Positions 23,321 to 32,668 are shown, counted from the stretch's first letter. The stretch: 64,000 nucleotides of DNA from Solirubrobacterales bacterium (GCA_016185345.1 JACPNS010000003.1:1-64000), one strand, 5' to 3'. The notes: generated by a model from the letters alone, not told the origin. Translations and numbers: made by a program.

Positions 23321-24546
23321 ATCGTCAGCTGATAGTTCGCTTGAGCGGTCGCGAGATTGGCGCGCTCATTCTGAAAGACAATGGAAATTTGCAATTTCGC
23401 TATGACCCGGGCTACCGGGGTCCGGCTCTTTCAGTTGCGCTTCCGGTTCGCGAAGAGGCATATCCGCATCGCGATTGCCTCGCCTGGTTCGGCGGGATAT
23501 TGCCTGACGGAGACGTGAAGAAAGCGCTCGCTCGCACACTGGGCACTTCCGACCGGAACGAATTCAGGATGCTCAATGAGATCGCAGGGGACTGTGCGGG
23601 AGCTGTCGAGATCGTGCCTGAAGGATGGGTGGCAGACCCGCGAACGGACAGCCCTGCAGTTCTGGACCGCAGCGAGCTGAGCGAGTTGATCGAGATGCTG
23701 CCTAAACGACCCTTGGGCGCAGACCCAGCGAGCGGAATCCGTATGTCACTGGCCGGCGCTCAGCCGAAGTTGCCGGTGATCTTTGAGCCGACGCAGATCC
23801 GGCTTTCAGGTTACGCGATACCGAGATCGAGTGCGGACCCAACGAGCCATTTGCTCAAGCCGGAGCCGGACAACTACCCGGGCCTGGTGATGAACGAGTT
23901 CTTCTGCATGACTCTGGCGCGCGCCTGCGGTATGCAGGTTGCCGAGACAGATTCATTCATCACCGTCGGCGGCCGGTCCGTTCTGATCGTTCGGAGATAC
24001 GACAGGTCCTCGTCGGAGGAGGGCCCTACGCGTATCCACCAGGAGGATTTCTGCCAAGCCCTGCTCGTTCCCTCAGAGGACAAATACCAAGAAGACGGTG
24101 GCCCGTCATTTCGTCAAATCGCTGAGTTGATTCGCCATTTTGCCCGGAATCCGATTGAGGACCTTTCGCGGCTTTGGGATGCCGCCGTTTTCAACTGGGC
24201 CATCGGCAATTGCGATGCACATGCGAAGAACTTTTCCCTCCTCTACGCCACGCCGGCTCCGGCGTTGGCGCCGCTGTACGACCTCGTCAGCACCCAGATG
24301 TACCCGGAGCTGAGCGGCCGGTTGGCAATGACAATCGGCGGGGCCCGATTCCCCGACGAGGTGGACGCGACTGCCTGGACGGCTCTTGCGCAGGAAATTC
24401 AGATCTCACCACCGCGAGCACTGGAGAGGGCGGGCGAAGTGCTCGAGATGATCAAGCGGCATTCCGAACATGTGCTTGCAGTAGATCGTTTCCAGGGAAC
24501 GATCGCCGAGCCGATCGCCGACCGGGTGCAGAGCCTGAAGATCTGA
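23317..24546 (+). CDS. hipA: HipA-family toxin kinase
   Basis: The 409-aa serine/threonine kinase-fold toxin; E. coli HipA phosphorylates glutamyl-tRNA synthetase and causes persistence. An N-terminal HipA domain (residues 1-105, with FGGILPDGD) is followed by the kinase core. This shows the P-loop-like SLAGAQPK (144-151), K181 (HLLKPE), the catalytic loop NWAIGNCDAHAKNFSLLY with D300/H302/K304/N305, and D322 of the metal motif (APLYDLVST). All key residues are present, so the toxin should be active. Confidence 0.92.
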   Translation: MNRQLIVRLSGREIGALILKDNGNLQFRYDPGYRGPALSVALPVREEAYPHRDCLAWFGGILPDGDVKKALARTLGTSDRNEFRMLNEIAGDCAGAVEIVPEGWVADPRTDSPAVLDRSELSELIEMLPKRPLGADPASGIRMSLAGAQPKLPVIFEPTQIRLSGYAIPRSSADPTSHLLKPEPDNYPGLVMNEFFCMTLARACGMQVAETDSFITVGGRSVLIVRRYDRSSSEEGPTRIHQEDFCQALLVPSEDKYQEDGGPSFRQIAELIRHFARNPIEDLSRLWDAAVFNWAIGNCDAHAKNFSLLYATPAPALAPLYDLVSTQMYPELSGRLAMTIGGARFPDEVDATAWTALAQEIQISPPRALERAGEVLEMIKRHSEHVLAVDRFQGTIAEPIADRVQSLKI

Positions 24547-24549
24547 CTG

Positions 24550-24603
24550 GTGTGCTTCTCGCTGTCGAGCAACGACCAGATAGCCGCGCTCGACAACAAG
24601 TAG
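24550..24603 (+). pseudogene. orphan 3' end of a beta-propeller lipoprotein gene
   Basis: These 54 bp read VCFSLSSNDQIAALDNK plus a TAG stop. They align without gaps to the last 54 bp of the propeller gene before hipBA (VWFSLSSDDRVASLPND plus TGA), with 10 of 17 residues identical. There is no start codon. It is most simply the displaced 3' end of the gene into which hipBA inserted, or the last relic of a second paralogue. Confidence 0.7.
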
Positions 24604-24625
24604 CTCCCCGGGAAGAACGCTTGGC

Positions 24626-26083
24626 TTACTTGGGACCGAGGTAGCGGAGGTAAACCTGCTTGAAGCCCAGCATGTTGCGGATCAAGCGGTCGACCGACTC
24701 AGTCTCAGACTGGAAGAGCACGTAGTTGCCGCGCAGGCTGGTGGAGGGGTTTTCCGAAGGGCCGGTGAGGTACTCATTGTTGTAGTCACGCGATTCCACC
24801 GAAACGTGGAGAGTCGGCTTGTTCCAGAGCATGAAGTTCTGGACGCCGTTGCGTGTGAAACGGATATCGCGTGACGGGCGCAGGTTGGTTGCGTTCGAGC
24901 TGAAGAGAACGAACTCACCACCACCGGTGATCGTGGGATCGCCGGACGGACCATTCGCCGGACCGTCGATCGACTTGGAGACCCACTGCATGCGGCGGGT
25001 GCGAAGATCGGCCTGAGCGATGTCGGTAGTGCGGTTGCTGTCGCCGCCGAGCAGATTGCTGGCATCGGTCTGGAAGGCGACAAACTGACCGGACTCGTTG
25101 ATAGCCGGGTGGCTCGATTCCTGGTTGCCGCGACGACCGTTCTTCTGGGAGACGAGGCGAGTGCTGAAGCGCAGCTTTGACGACTTGGCGAAGGTGCGGA
25201 CGTAGACGTCCTGGCCTGCGTCGCTGTCATTGCTGGCGAGGTTCGTGGCCTTCGAGGTGAAGGCGACCTGGTTGCCGTAGCGGGCGAAGGAGACCTGGTA
25301 GCTGTCGCCGTTGGCGGCCTTGCGACCGTTGCTCGCGGATGCCAGGAAAGTCAGCTTCTGGAAACGCCCAGAACGAATGTGCACGTAGACCTGGCTCCTG
25401 CCGCCTGAGCCACCCTTGACGGCTGCGGTGCTCCAACGTGACTTGCCGCCACCGTCGTAACCAAGGTTCGTCGCGGTCGAAACAAATCCGATGCGGCCGC
25501 AGTTGGCCGTGACGGTGACCTCAGTCGTCGGACCATTGGCCTCCTGGCCGGTGCTGCTGATGGAAACGCGCGTGATGCGGCGGGTCTTGAAGTTGTAGAC
25601 AAAGGCATCTGCGACGCCGTTGTTGTCGTTGCGGACGAGGTTTGACGCTTCAGAGACGAAGGCAATGCAGGTCGGCACGTTAAAGCTCGATCCCGCGACT
25701 GCCGGTTTGTAGGAGGGGCCGTTTGCGGCGTTGCCGCCAAGCCCGTTGGAGATCTTTATGGTCTTACCAATGCGCCACGGCGTGCCGTTCTGGCCCCAAC
25801 CCCGTGAGCGCTTCACCATGAAGACGTCCGTGTAGCCGTTGTCGTCGCCGCGAACGATGTTGGTTGCGTCCGACTCGAAGGCGGCGACACGCGCAATGCG
25901 CTGGTCGCGGCTGATCGAGCCGTTGCGGGATTCCCCGTCAGGGACACCGCCGTTGTAAGAACGCGAGAGAAGAAACGTTGTGCGCAGGGATCCCGCGCTA
26001 GCTGTTGCCGCAGTCATGGCGATGAGCGAAATAAGAGTCGCTGAGAGCGCCAGCGCGGCCAATGTCATCCTTGACTTGGTCAC
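24626..26083 (-). CDS. secreted TolB/WD40-like beta-propeller protein
   Basis: The 485-aa protein has a signal peptide (LALSATLISLIAMTAATASA). Repeated blades contain the pattern FVSEASNLVRNDNNGVADAFVYN, varied as FESDATNIVRGDDNGYTDVF, FTSKATNLASNDSDAGQDVY and FQTDASNLLGGDSNRTTDI. The D-x-[DN]-x-x-x-D-[IV] loop in each blade resembles a calcium-binding turn. It is probably an exported adhesion or binding protein. It converges on the hipBA remnant. Confidence 0.75.
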   Translation of the reverse strand: MTKSRMTLAALALSATLISLIAMTAATASAGSLRTTFLLSRSYNGGVPDGESRNGSISRDQRIARVAAFESDATNIVRGDDNGYTDVFMVKRSRGWGQNGTPWRIGKTIKISNGLGGNAANGPSYKPAVAGSSFNVPTCIAFVSEASNLVRNDNNGVADAFVYNFKTRRITRVSISSTGQEANGPTTEVTVTANCGRIGFVSTATNLGYDGGGKSRWSTAAVKGGSGGRSQVYVHIRSGRFQKLTFLASASNGRKAANGDSYQVSFARYGNQVAFTSKATNLASNDSDAGQDVYVRTFAKSSKLRFSTRLVSQKNGRRGNQESSHPAINESGQFVAFQTDASNLLGGDSNRTTDIAQADLRTRRMQWVSKSIDGPANGPSGDPTITGGGEFVLFSSNATNLRPSRDIRFTRNGVQNFMLWNKPTLHVSVESRDYNNEYLTGPSENPSTSLRGNYVLFQSETESVDRLIRNMLGFKQVYLRYLGPK

Positions 26084-26127
26084 GACTCAGCTATCGGCTG
26101 CCGCCGCCGTCGGGTTTAGACCCTAGG

Positions 26128-27801
26128 TCAAGTTTTTCCGTCTGAGGCGCATTCGCCACCCGAAAGGCGGTAGATATCGATCTCCGGGCCGGGTCGGACG
26201 TAGCCCAGCGGGTAATAGTTGTAGGAGATGTCGAAGTTGAAGCGCGGCACGCTTTCGCCGTTCTTCATCGGGCTGAATGACGCGACTTTCTCGGCGCGAT
26301 CGTCGAGCGCCTTGTAGTACGCGGCGGCGCCCGGGGACTTTTCTGGATACTTGGTCACGCGGCCCTTCTGAATACTCGCCGAGACGACATAGCAATAGCC
26401 CTGGGCCGCGAACTCGTCGATCCTGGCCGGGCTGAGCTTCTGCGCGTAGAGCTCGACCTCTTTGCCGCGCGGCAATGGGCGAATCTTCAGGCCCTTGTAG
26501 TACGCGGGAGGGCCGACGAGATCGATCGCGATCTTTTCGCCGGGTGCGTTCTTGAGCAGCCAGTCCTTTGCCAGGGCACGCGTGTCGGTGCGCGTGAGCA
26601 CCTGGTTGTTATGGACCACACTAATCAGCGGGAAGACGAGAGCCACCGCCAACACCGCAATGGCCGCGTAAGCCGGCGAACGCCCTTCGCCACTGCGCGC
26701 GAACTTCGACGTCAGCCAGCGCGCAATCTCGATCGCCCCGTAACCGGCGAAAAGCGCCAACACCGGATAGATCGGCATCATCCAGCGCGCGTAGAAGCGC
26801 AGCTCTTTGCCCATGAAGAGGAACACGATCAAGCCGAATACGACAAGCGGCAGCGCGCGGCGCCAGTCCTTCTTGAGCGCGATCGCCGCGCCGGTGACGG
26901 CGAGGATCATCGGCAGCGCACCAAAGCCCCACCACATCGTCCACGCGTAGTAGAACCAGCCGTTGGTGTCGTCGGTGCCGAGCTTCTCGATGTTTCCGGT
27001 GTAGTCGGCCTGCCGGCGCACGTCGTAGACGAACTTGTCGGCGTCGAGCAGCGCATACGGGTTGGCGACGAAGAATGCGATCAACGAGAGTCCAGCGGCG
27101 CCGAGCAGATACAGGAACTCGCGCTTGCCGCGCTCTTTGTCCTCAAAGAAGCGGATCAGCCAGGCGACTGCAATCGCCACGCAGAGCGCTGCCGCGGTGT
27201 ACTTGGTGGCCGTTGCAAGCCCCAGTCCGATGCCTGCGATCCCGTAGTCGAGCATGCGCCCCTTGTTGATGATTCCGGCGAGTCCGACGATGCCGAGAGC
27301 AAGCGGCAGCAGAGTCGGCACGTCGTTGAGTGCGAAGTGGCTGTAGTGGACGGGCAGGAAGGTGAAGCTCATGAAGGCGGCCGTCGCGAGTCCTGCCGCC
27401 GTGCCGTAGAGGCGCTTGCTGGCGAAGTACATCAGCCAGGCCGCGCCGATTCCCATCAGAGCGCTGGCAGCGCGGGCGATCGTGTAGATGGTTGTCGGGT
27501 CGGTCTCGAATGCCCTGTGGATCGCGGCGCCGGTCGAGCCGACCGGCGGCACGCCGAACCAGATCGAGTAGAGCGTGTGCAGCAGGTAGGTGTAGGCCGG
27601 CGGGTTCTGGAAGTAGCGCGGGTTCAGTCCGTCGCCGAACATATCGACGGCCTGGATCGTGAAGTGCGCGTACTCGTCGAGGTTGTAGACGATCGGCAGC
27701 CCGCTGCGAATGCCCCAGAGGCGCAGTGCCAATCCGGCCAGCAGGATCCCGGCGAGCGTCCAGGAGGCGGCGGACCCCCGTCGTTTTGTGGCTTGGCTCA
27801 C
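26128..27801 (-). CDS. GT39-type (ArnT/PMT-like) membrane glycosyltransferase
   Basis: The 557-aa protein has about 10-12 transmembrane helices. Its first external loop contains the acidic motif NLDEYAHFTIQAVDMFGDG, characteristic of dolichyl/polyprenyl-phosphate-dependent GT39/GT83 enzymes, and is followed by NPPAYTYLLHTLYSIWFG. The C-terminal 120 residues form a soluble extracytoplasmic domain. It would transfer a sugar from a lipid carrier to an envelope acceptor. Start ATG 27801. Confidence 0.82.
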   Translation of the reverse strand: MSQATKRRGSAASWTLAGILLAGLALRLWGIRSGLPIVYNLDEYAHFTIQAVDMFGDGLNPRYFQNPPAYTYLLHTLYSIWFGVPPVGSTGAAIHRAFETDPTTIYTIARAASALMGIGAAWLMYFASKRLYGTAAGLATAAFMSFTFLPVHYSHFALNDVPTLLPLALGIVGLAGIINKGRMLDYGIAGIGLGLATATKYTAAALCVAIAVAWLIRFFEDKERGKREFLYLLGAAGLSLIAFFVANPYALLDADKFVYDVRRQADYTGNIEKLGTDDTNGWFYYAWTMWWGFGALPMILAVTGAAIALKKDWRRALPLVVFGLIVFLFMGKELRFYARWMMPIYPVLALFAGYGAIEIARWLTSKFARSGEGRSPAYAAIAVLAVALVFPLISVVHNNQVLTRTDTRALAKDWLLKNAPGEKIAIDLVGPPAYYKGLKIRPLPRGKEVELYAQKLSPARIDEFAAQGYCYVVSASIQKGRVTKYPEKSPGAAAYYKALDDRAEKVASFSPMKNGESVPRFNFDISYNYYPLGYVRPGPEIDIYRLSGGECASDGKT

Positions 27802-27846
27802 GGCGGGAACGATAGTGCCGACGCGTTTAGGAGAGATTGTGTAACT

Positions 27847-27868
27847 TATGTGAATCTGGATTCACATA
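27847..27868. promoter_or_regulatory. perfect palindromic operator before AidB-like gene
   Basis: TATGTGAATC-TG-GATTCACATA has perfect 10-bp arms and a 2-bp centre. It lies immediately before the ribosome site (GGAGAG, 27869-27874) and ATG 27878. The size and symmetry fit a TetR-dimer site, and the third gene of the operon encodes a TetR regulator, so autoregulation is likely. Confidence 0.75.
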
Positions 27869-27877
27869 GGAGAGACT

Positions 27878-29491
27878 ATGGAAGTCGTACAAACAAGAGA
27901 TCGCGCAACACACGAAGTTTTCAACCAGGCGACACCGCTTGAGCCGATCAACCACTTCACGGCAGACGTCGTACTGCAGGAGTCGATCACTCGCGAGGGT
28001 GGCGCCTGGGGAATGGATCGGCTGATCGCGCTTGGCGCGCTCGCGGGTCTGCCGGAGCAGCGCGAGCACTGCTGGCGCGCCGAGCACAACCTTCCCAAGC
28101 TCACGACCCACGATCGCTTCGGCAACCGGATCGATCAGGTCGAGCTTGATCCCTCGTGGCATCACCTGCTGCGGCAAGGGATCGAACACGAATGCCATTC
28201 GCTCGCCTGGCGCAACCCCATGCCGGGCGCGCACGTGGTGCGGGTCGGGCTTTTTCAACTGTGGTCGCAGACCAACGGCGGCGTGATGTGTCCGATCTCG
28301 ATGACCCACGCCGTGATCCCGCCGCTGCGCAATCACGCGCCAGAGATCGCCGCCGAGTGGGAGGAACGCTTGACGATTCCCGACTACGAGCGCGGTGCGA
28401 TCGCAGGCATGGCGATGACCGAAAAGCAGGGCGGATCGGACGTACGCGCCAACACCACGCAGGCCGTGCCCGTTGGTGGCGATGAGTATGAGCTGACCGG
28501 GCACAAGTGGTTCTGCTCGTACCCGCCGTGTGATGTGTTCCTCGTGCTGGCTCAGGCGCCGGGCGGTTTGACGTGCTTCTTCGTGGAGCGCGGCGAGGGC
28601 ATGGAGTTCCAGCGCCTGAAGGACAAACTCGGTTCGCGCTCGCTGCCGTCGAGCGAGGTCGAGTTCCGCGCCGCCCGCGCGCGGATCGTCGGGGAAGAAG
28701 GTCGCGGCGTGGCGACGATCATCCAGATGGTCAATCACACGCGACTCGACTGCATGATCGGTTCGGCGGCCTCGATGCGCCGCGGCGTTCTTGAAGCGAC
28801 TCACCACGCACGCGGCCGCAAGGCGTTTGGCGCGTTGCTGATCGATCAGCCAGCGATGCAGAATGTGCTGGCAGACCTTGCGATCGAATCCGAGGCTGCA
28901 ACGACGGCCTTGTACCGAGTCGCGCGTTCGTTCGACGAGGGCGACAAGACCTTCAGTCGTTTCGCGACCGCCGTCATGAAGTACTGGATCTGCAAGCGCG
29001 CCGCCGGTCACGCGGGCGAGGCGCTCGAGTGCTTCGGCGGCAACGGCTACGCCGAGGATTCGGGGATGCCGCTGATCTATCGCGACGCTCCCTTGATGTC
29101 GATTTGGGAGGGCTCCGGAAACGTGGCTGCTCTGGACGTGCTGCGGGCGATGGCCAAGGAGCCCGAAGGCCTGCCGGCGTTCCTTGCCGAGTGCGAACTC
29201 GGGCGAGGTGCCGACAAGCGCCTTGACGCGCATCTTGATTCGCTGAGCGCGCGGCTTGCTGGACTGGCAAGCGGCGAGACCGAGGCTGATCTGATCGACG
29301 CTCAGTTCGGTGCGCGGCGTGTGGTCGAGGATCTCGGAGTCGCGTTCCAGGCCTCGCTGCTTCTACGCAATGCTCCGGACTACGTGGCCGATGCTTTTTG
29401 CGCCGGGCGCCTTGGTGAAGGTGGCCGCGCCTACGGCACGCTGCCGACCGGCGTTGACGCGCGGGCGATTGTCGATCGTGTGATCTCCTGA
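27878..29491 (+). CDS. AidB-like acyl-CoA dehydrogenase family protein
   Basis: The 537-aa protein matches the AidB subgroup in length and motifs: the N-terminal NQATPLEPINHF, CPISMTHAVIPPL, MTEKQGGSDVRANTT and HKWFCSYPPCDVFLVLAQ, with a late CFGGNGYAEDSGMPLIYRDA and IWEGSGNVAALDVLRAM. It binds FAD. E. coli AidB is induced by alkylation and binds DNA, but many actinobacterial homologues work in acyl-CoA metabolism, and the adjacent enoyl-CoA hydratase supports that here. First gene of a three-gene operon. Confidence 0.88.
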   Translation: MEVVQTRDRATHEVFNQATPLEPINHFTADVVLQESITREGGAWGMDRLIALGALAGLPEQREHCWRAEHNLPKLTTHDRFGNRIDQVELDPSWHHLLRQGIEHECHSLAWRNPMPGAHVVRVGLFQLWSQTNGGVMCPISMTHAVIPPLRNHAPEIAAEWEERLTIPDYERGAIAGMAMTEKQGGSDVRANTTQAVPVGGDEYELTGHKWFCSYPPCDVFLVLAQAPGGLTCFFVERGEGMEFQRLKDKLGSRSLPSSEVEFRAARARIVGEEGRGVATIIQMVNHTRLDCMIGSAASMRRGVLEATHHARGRKAFGALLIDQPAMQNVLADLAIESEAATTALYRVARSFDEGDKTFSRFATAVMKYWICKRAAGHAGEALECFGGNGYAEDSGMPLIYRDAPLMSIWEGSGNVAALDVLRAMAKEPEGLPAFLAECELGRGADKRLDAHLDSLSARLAGLASGETEADLIDAQFGARRVVEDLGVAFQASLLLRNAPDYVADAFCAGRLGEGGRAYGTLPTGVDARAIVDRVIS

Positions 29492-30396
29492 TGTCGGAGA
29501 TTGATTTCGCAGTTGACGGTCGGATCGCCAGGCTCACGCTGAACCGCCCCGAACGCGGCAACGGAATCACGCGTGGCTTGCTGCGCGAGCTTGCAGAGTT
29601 GGTCGAGCGCGCAGACCTGGATCCTTCCGTGCACGTGATCCTCTTGAGCGGTGCCGGCAGCGGATTCTGTGGCGGCTACGACTTGGTTGACAGCGCCGAG
29701 GGAAGGGGTCGCGGTGATCGCTCTGAAGCTGACCCCGCGGGATCGCCATTGGACCCTCTGGTGATGGCGGCCAACCACAACCCCGAGGGCAACTGGGACC
29801 CGATGACGGACTTCGCGATGATGCGCCGCAGTGTGCGCGCTTTCATGGTGCTCTTCGAGAGCGACAAGCCGGTGGTCTGCAAGGTCCATGGATTCTGCGT
29901 CGCCGGAGGAACGGACATGGCGCTCTGCTCAGACCTCGTGGTCGCGGCAGCGGACGCAAAGATCGGCTATCCGCCAGCGCGAGTCTGGGGGTCGCCGACG
30001 AGCGCACTGTGGGCGCACCGCGTCGGGCCGCAGCGCGCAAAACGATTGCTGATGACCGGTGATTCGATCAGCGGCACGGAGGCCGTCGAGTGGGGACTCG
30101 CGATCGAGGCACCGGCGGCGGATGAGCTGGATGAGCGAACAGAGATTCTTGTCGAGCGAATGGCGCGGCTTCCGATCAACCAGCTGATGATGATGAAGCT
30201 GCTGGTGAATCAAACGATCGAGGCCCAGGGGCTGCGCAGCACTCAAGTGCTTGGCACGGTCTTCGACGGGATCGCTCGGCACACCGACGAGGGATATGGC
30301 TTTCAGCAGGCGGCGCTTGCTGGCGGATTCCGCGAAGCCGTGCGCGAGCGCGACGAACCCTTTGGCGATCACGGCCTGTCCACCTTCAGAGGCTGA
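29491..30396 (+). CDS. enoyl-CoA hydratase/isomerase family protein
   Basis: The 301-aa crotonase-fold enzyme shows both oxyanion-hole segments (GAGSGFCGGYDL and KVHGFCVAGGTDMALCSDL) and the following KIGYPPARVWGSPTSALW. It hydrates or isomerises an enoyl-CoA. The insertion between the two segments (residues 70-115) is longer than in minimal enoyl-CoA hydratases. Its ATG shares one base with the stop of the AidB-like gene. Confidence 0.88.
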   Translation: MSEIDFAVDGRIARLTLNRPERGNGITRGLLRELAELVERADLDPSVHVILLSGAGSGFCGGYDLVDSAEGRGRGDRSEADPAGSPLDPLVMAANHNPEGNWDPMTDFAMMRRSVRAFMVLFESDKPVVCKVHGFCVAGGTDMALCSDLVVAAADAKIGYPPARVWGSPTSALWAHRVGPQRAKRLLMTGDSISGTEAVEWGLAIEAPAADELDERTEILVERMARLPINQLMMMKLLVNQTIEAQGLRSTQVLGTVFDGIARHTDEGYGFQQAALAGGFREAVRERDEPFGDHGLSTFRG

Positions 30397-30400
30397 CGGC

Positions 30401-30955
30401 GTGACCGTCGCCGCACCAGCACCGACCAGGCAGCGATTGCTTGATGCAACGACCGAGCTTCTGGCCGAGGGTGGGTACGCGGCGGCGACCGTTTCTGCTC
30501 TGACATCCCGCGCCGGGGTGGCTTCCGGCACGCTCTATCGCCACTTCTCATCCAAGGAAGAGCTGTTCGTCGAGATCTTCCGCAATCTCAGCGGCCGCGA
30601 GCTGGGTGCGATGCGGGAGGCCGCCGACGGCGCGACCGATCCGCTTGATCGACTCGAAGCCGCGATCGATGCATTCGCTCGGCGGGCGCTGGCAGAGCCG
30701 CGGGTCGCCTGGGCGCTGCTGGCCGAGCCAGTTGACGCGCTGGTGGATGCCGAGCGGCTCGAGTATCGACGTCGCTATCGGGATCTGGTCGTCGCGCTGC
30801 TGGGCGATGCATCGCCCGCGCTCGCGGCGGCGATCGTTGGCGGCGTGGGCGAGGCGCTGGTTGGTCCCACGTCTGATCCACCGGCCACCCCGCAGGAACG
30901 CGCCGAGCTGATCGCCGAGATCAAGTCCTTCGCCCGCCGAGCCGCCACGACCTGA
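30401..30955 (+). CDS. TetR/AcrR-family regulator
   Basis: The 184-aa regulator has a TetR N-terminal HTH at residues about 10-55 (LLDATTELLAEGGYAAATVS, then RAGVASGTLYRHFSSKEELF) and a variable ligand-binding domain. GTG 30401, four bases after the hydratase stop, is the natural start; the longer frame from 30251 runs inside the hydratase gene and is not TetR-like. It probably represses the operon through the palindrome at 27847-27868, with an acyl-CoA as inducer (inference). Confidence 0.88.
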   Translation: MTVAAPAPTRQRLLDATTELLAEGGYAAATVSALTSRAGVASGTLYRHFSSKEELFVEIFRNLSGRELGAMREAADGATDPLDRLEAAIDAFARRALAEPRVAWALLAEPVDALVDAERLEYRRRYRDLVVALLGDASPALAAAIVGGVGEALVGPTSDPPATPQERAELIAEIKSFARRAATT

Positions 30956-31002
30956 TCCCCGCGCTACGAGCTATTGACCGCGTGTACGATAAGCGCCTCG
31001 GT

Positions 31003-32082
31003 ATGGGCTCAGAACTGACAATGCACGGTGAAGTGGCGCGTTTTAGCGCGGGTTTCACGGAGGTTGCTCCGGGAACCTGGGCCTACATGCAGCCCAACGG
31101 CGGCCTCGGCGAATCCAACGCCGGGATGATCTTCGACGGCGACCACGTGATGTTCGTGGACTCGCTCTGGGACAACAAGCTCACCGGCCGGATGCTCAAG
31201 GACGCGCGCGCGATCGTGGACGCCGCCCCCGAGACGCTCTTCAACACGCACTCCGATGGCGACCACGTCTGGGGCAATCAGCTCTTCGCGCAAGCGCGGA
31301 TAATCTCGACGACCACTGCCAAGAAGCTGATGACGCTCGCTCCCCCGAAGTCACGACGCGGGATGCAGCGTGGCGGCAATCTGATCGGCGCGATCGGTCG
31401 AGCACCGCTCCCGCTGATCGGCCAGCGCGACTACGGAAACCTCCCGCGCCTGCCGCTAACGCACATGGGCAAGGAGATGGCGCCTTTCGATTGGAGCGAC
31501 ATCGAGCTCACGCTCCCGACCGAGACATTCGACGGAACCCATTCGGTCGAGGTCGGATCAAGAACCGTTGAGCTGATCGAAGTCGGACCCGCGCACACCA
31601 TGGGCGACGCCGTCGCCTGGATTCCAGACGTCAAGATCTGCTTCGCCGCGGACATCCTCTTCATCGGCGGCACGCCGATCATGTGGGCCGGTCCGATCGC
31701 CAGCTGGATCGGCGCGCTGGAGACAATCTCATCGCTAGGCGCCGAGAAGTTCGTGCCCGGCCACGGACCGGTCTGCACGCAATCTGAAGTCGACCTCGTG
31801 CGTGAATACCTTGAATGGATTACTGCCGAAGGCATCACCCAGCTCGAGCGCGGCGTAGCGCCTGCGAAGGTTGCGCGCAAGCTGTTGCTCTCAGACGAAT
31901 TTGAAAAGCTCCCGTGGTCCACGTGGGACGATCCCGCCCGACTTGTCGTAACGCTCAGCACAGAGCGGTTCCGTCGCGACGGCGGCGACGGACAGCTTGG
32001 TGGCGCCGCGCGCTCGCGCGTGATCACACAGATGCAACTGACCTCGACAGCGCTTGGCCGCAAGCGCGCGAAAGCAGCATGA
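31003..32082 (+). CDS. MBL-fold metallo-hydrolase
   Basis: About 359 aa with metallo-beta-lactamase fold motifs: THSDGDHVWGN (metal-binding HxxxDH variant), VGPAHTMGDAVAW, CFAADILFIGG and KFVPGHGPV. The family hydrolyses lactones, thioesters and many other substrates, and the substrate is not evident. Start is uncertain: ATG 31003, ATG 31021 (MHGEVARFSAGF) or GTG 30982 are possible, and none has a good ribosome site. Confidence 0.82.
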   Translation: MGSELTMHGEVARFSAGFTEVAPGTWAYMQPNGGLGESNAGMIFDGDHVMFVDSLWDNKLTGRMLKDARAIVDAAPETLFNTHSDGDHVWGNQLFAQARIISTTTAKKLMTLAPPKSRRGMQRGGNLIGAIGRAPLPLIGQRDYGNLPRLPLTHMGKEMAPFDWSDIELTLPTETFDGTHSVEVGSRTVELIEVGPAHTMGDAVAWIPDVKICFAADILFIGGTPIMWAGPIASWIGALETISSLGAEKFVPGHGPVCTQSEVDLVREYLEWITAEGITQLERGVAPAKVARKLLLSDEFEKLPWSTWDDPARLVVTLSTERFRRDGGDGQLGGAARSRVITQMQLTSTALGRKRAKAA

Positions 32083-32086
32083 ACCG

Positions 32087-32659
32087 ATGACCCAGGAACC
32101 CCACTGGCACAAAGCTTCCGACCGCACCAGCGATCCCGGGATCAAGCGAAGCGTCCTCAGCCGAGCGGTGATCGCCGGGGCGAAGCGAAAGACCAAAGGC
32201 CGCAGCTTCCAGTTCATGCGCGTGCTCGCGATCAACAAGCGTCTCCACCTCCCGTACATCCTCTGGAACTCACGCGTCATGCCGTATGGCAAGCTGACCC
32301 GTCAGCAGACCGAAGCCGTGATCCTTCGCGTCGCCTGGCTCTGCCGGTCCGAGTACGAGTGGATCCAGCACAAGGCGATCGGCATCCACAACGGAATGAC
32401 CAAGGAACAGGTTGAAGCCGTGGGCGCTGATCCCACGAGCGATCTCTTGGACGATGAGATCAAGACCTTGCTCGCCGCCGTTCCAGAACTGCTCGACAAC
32501 CACGTCCTCAGCGACGAAACCTACGAAGCGCTCCGCGCGTTCCTGCCGCCGGCCCTTATTCTCGAGTTCGTCATGCTCGTTGGTACATACTCAGCGCTGG
32601 CCGGTGCCCTGAACACGTTCGGCGTTCCGCTCGAGGACGCCTGGAACACGGGCTCCTAG
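32087..32659 (+). CDS. carboxymuconolactone decarboxylase (CMD) family protein
   Basis: The 190-aa all-helical protein has the CMD pattern: RLHLPYILWNSRVMPYGKL, EAVILRVAWLCRSEYEWIQH with the conserved Glu/His, and LLAAVPELLDNHVLSDETYE. It lacks the CxxC pair of AhpD peroxidases, so a decarboxylase/hydrolase-like or unknown role is more likely. ATG 32087 lies just after the stop of the MBL gene. It forms an operon with its neighbours on both sides. Confidence 0.75.
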   Translation: MTQEPHWHKASDRTSDPGIKRSVLSRAVIAGAKRKTKGRSFQFMRVLAINKRLHLPYILWNSRVMPYGKLTRQQTEAVILRVAWLCRSEYEWIQHKAIGIHNGMTKEQVEAVGADPTSDLLDDEIKTLLAAVPELLDNHVLSDETYEALRAFLPPALILEFVMLVGTYSALAGALNTFGVPLEDAWNTGS

Positions 32660-32668
32660 CCCGCCCAA

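Noticed and set aside
26611-27942. 443-aa plus-strand open frame
   Set aside because: Antisense to the GT39-type gene; composition is that of a shadow frame.
27827-29233. 468-aa minus-strand open frame
   Set aside because: Antisense to the AidB-like gene, with no motifs.
27878-29491. DNA-alkylation response role for the AidB-like protein
   Set aside because: The neighbours (enoyl-CoA hydratase, TetR) point to acyl-CoA metabolism; no ada/alk genes are present.
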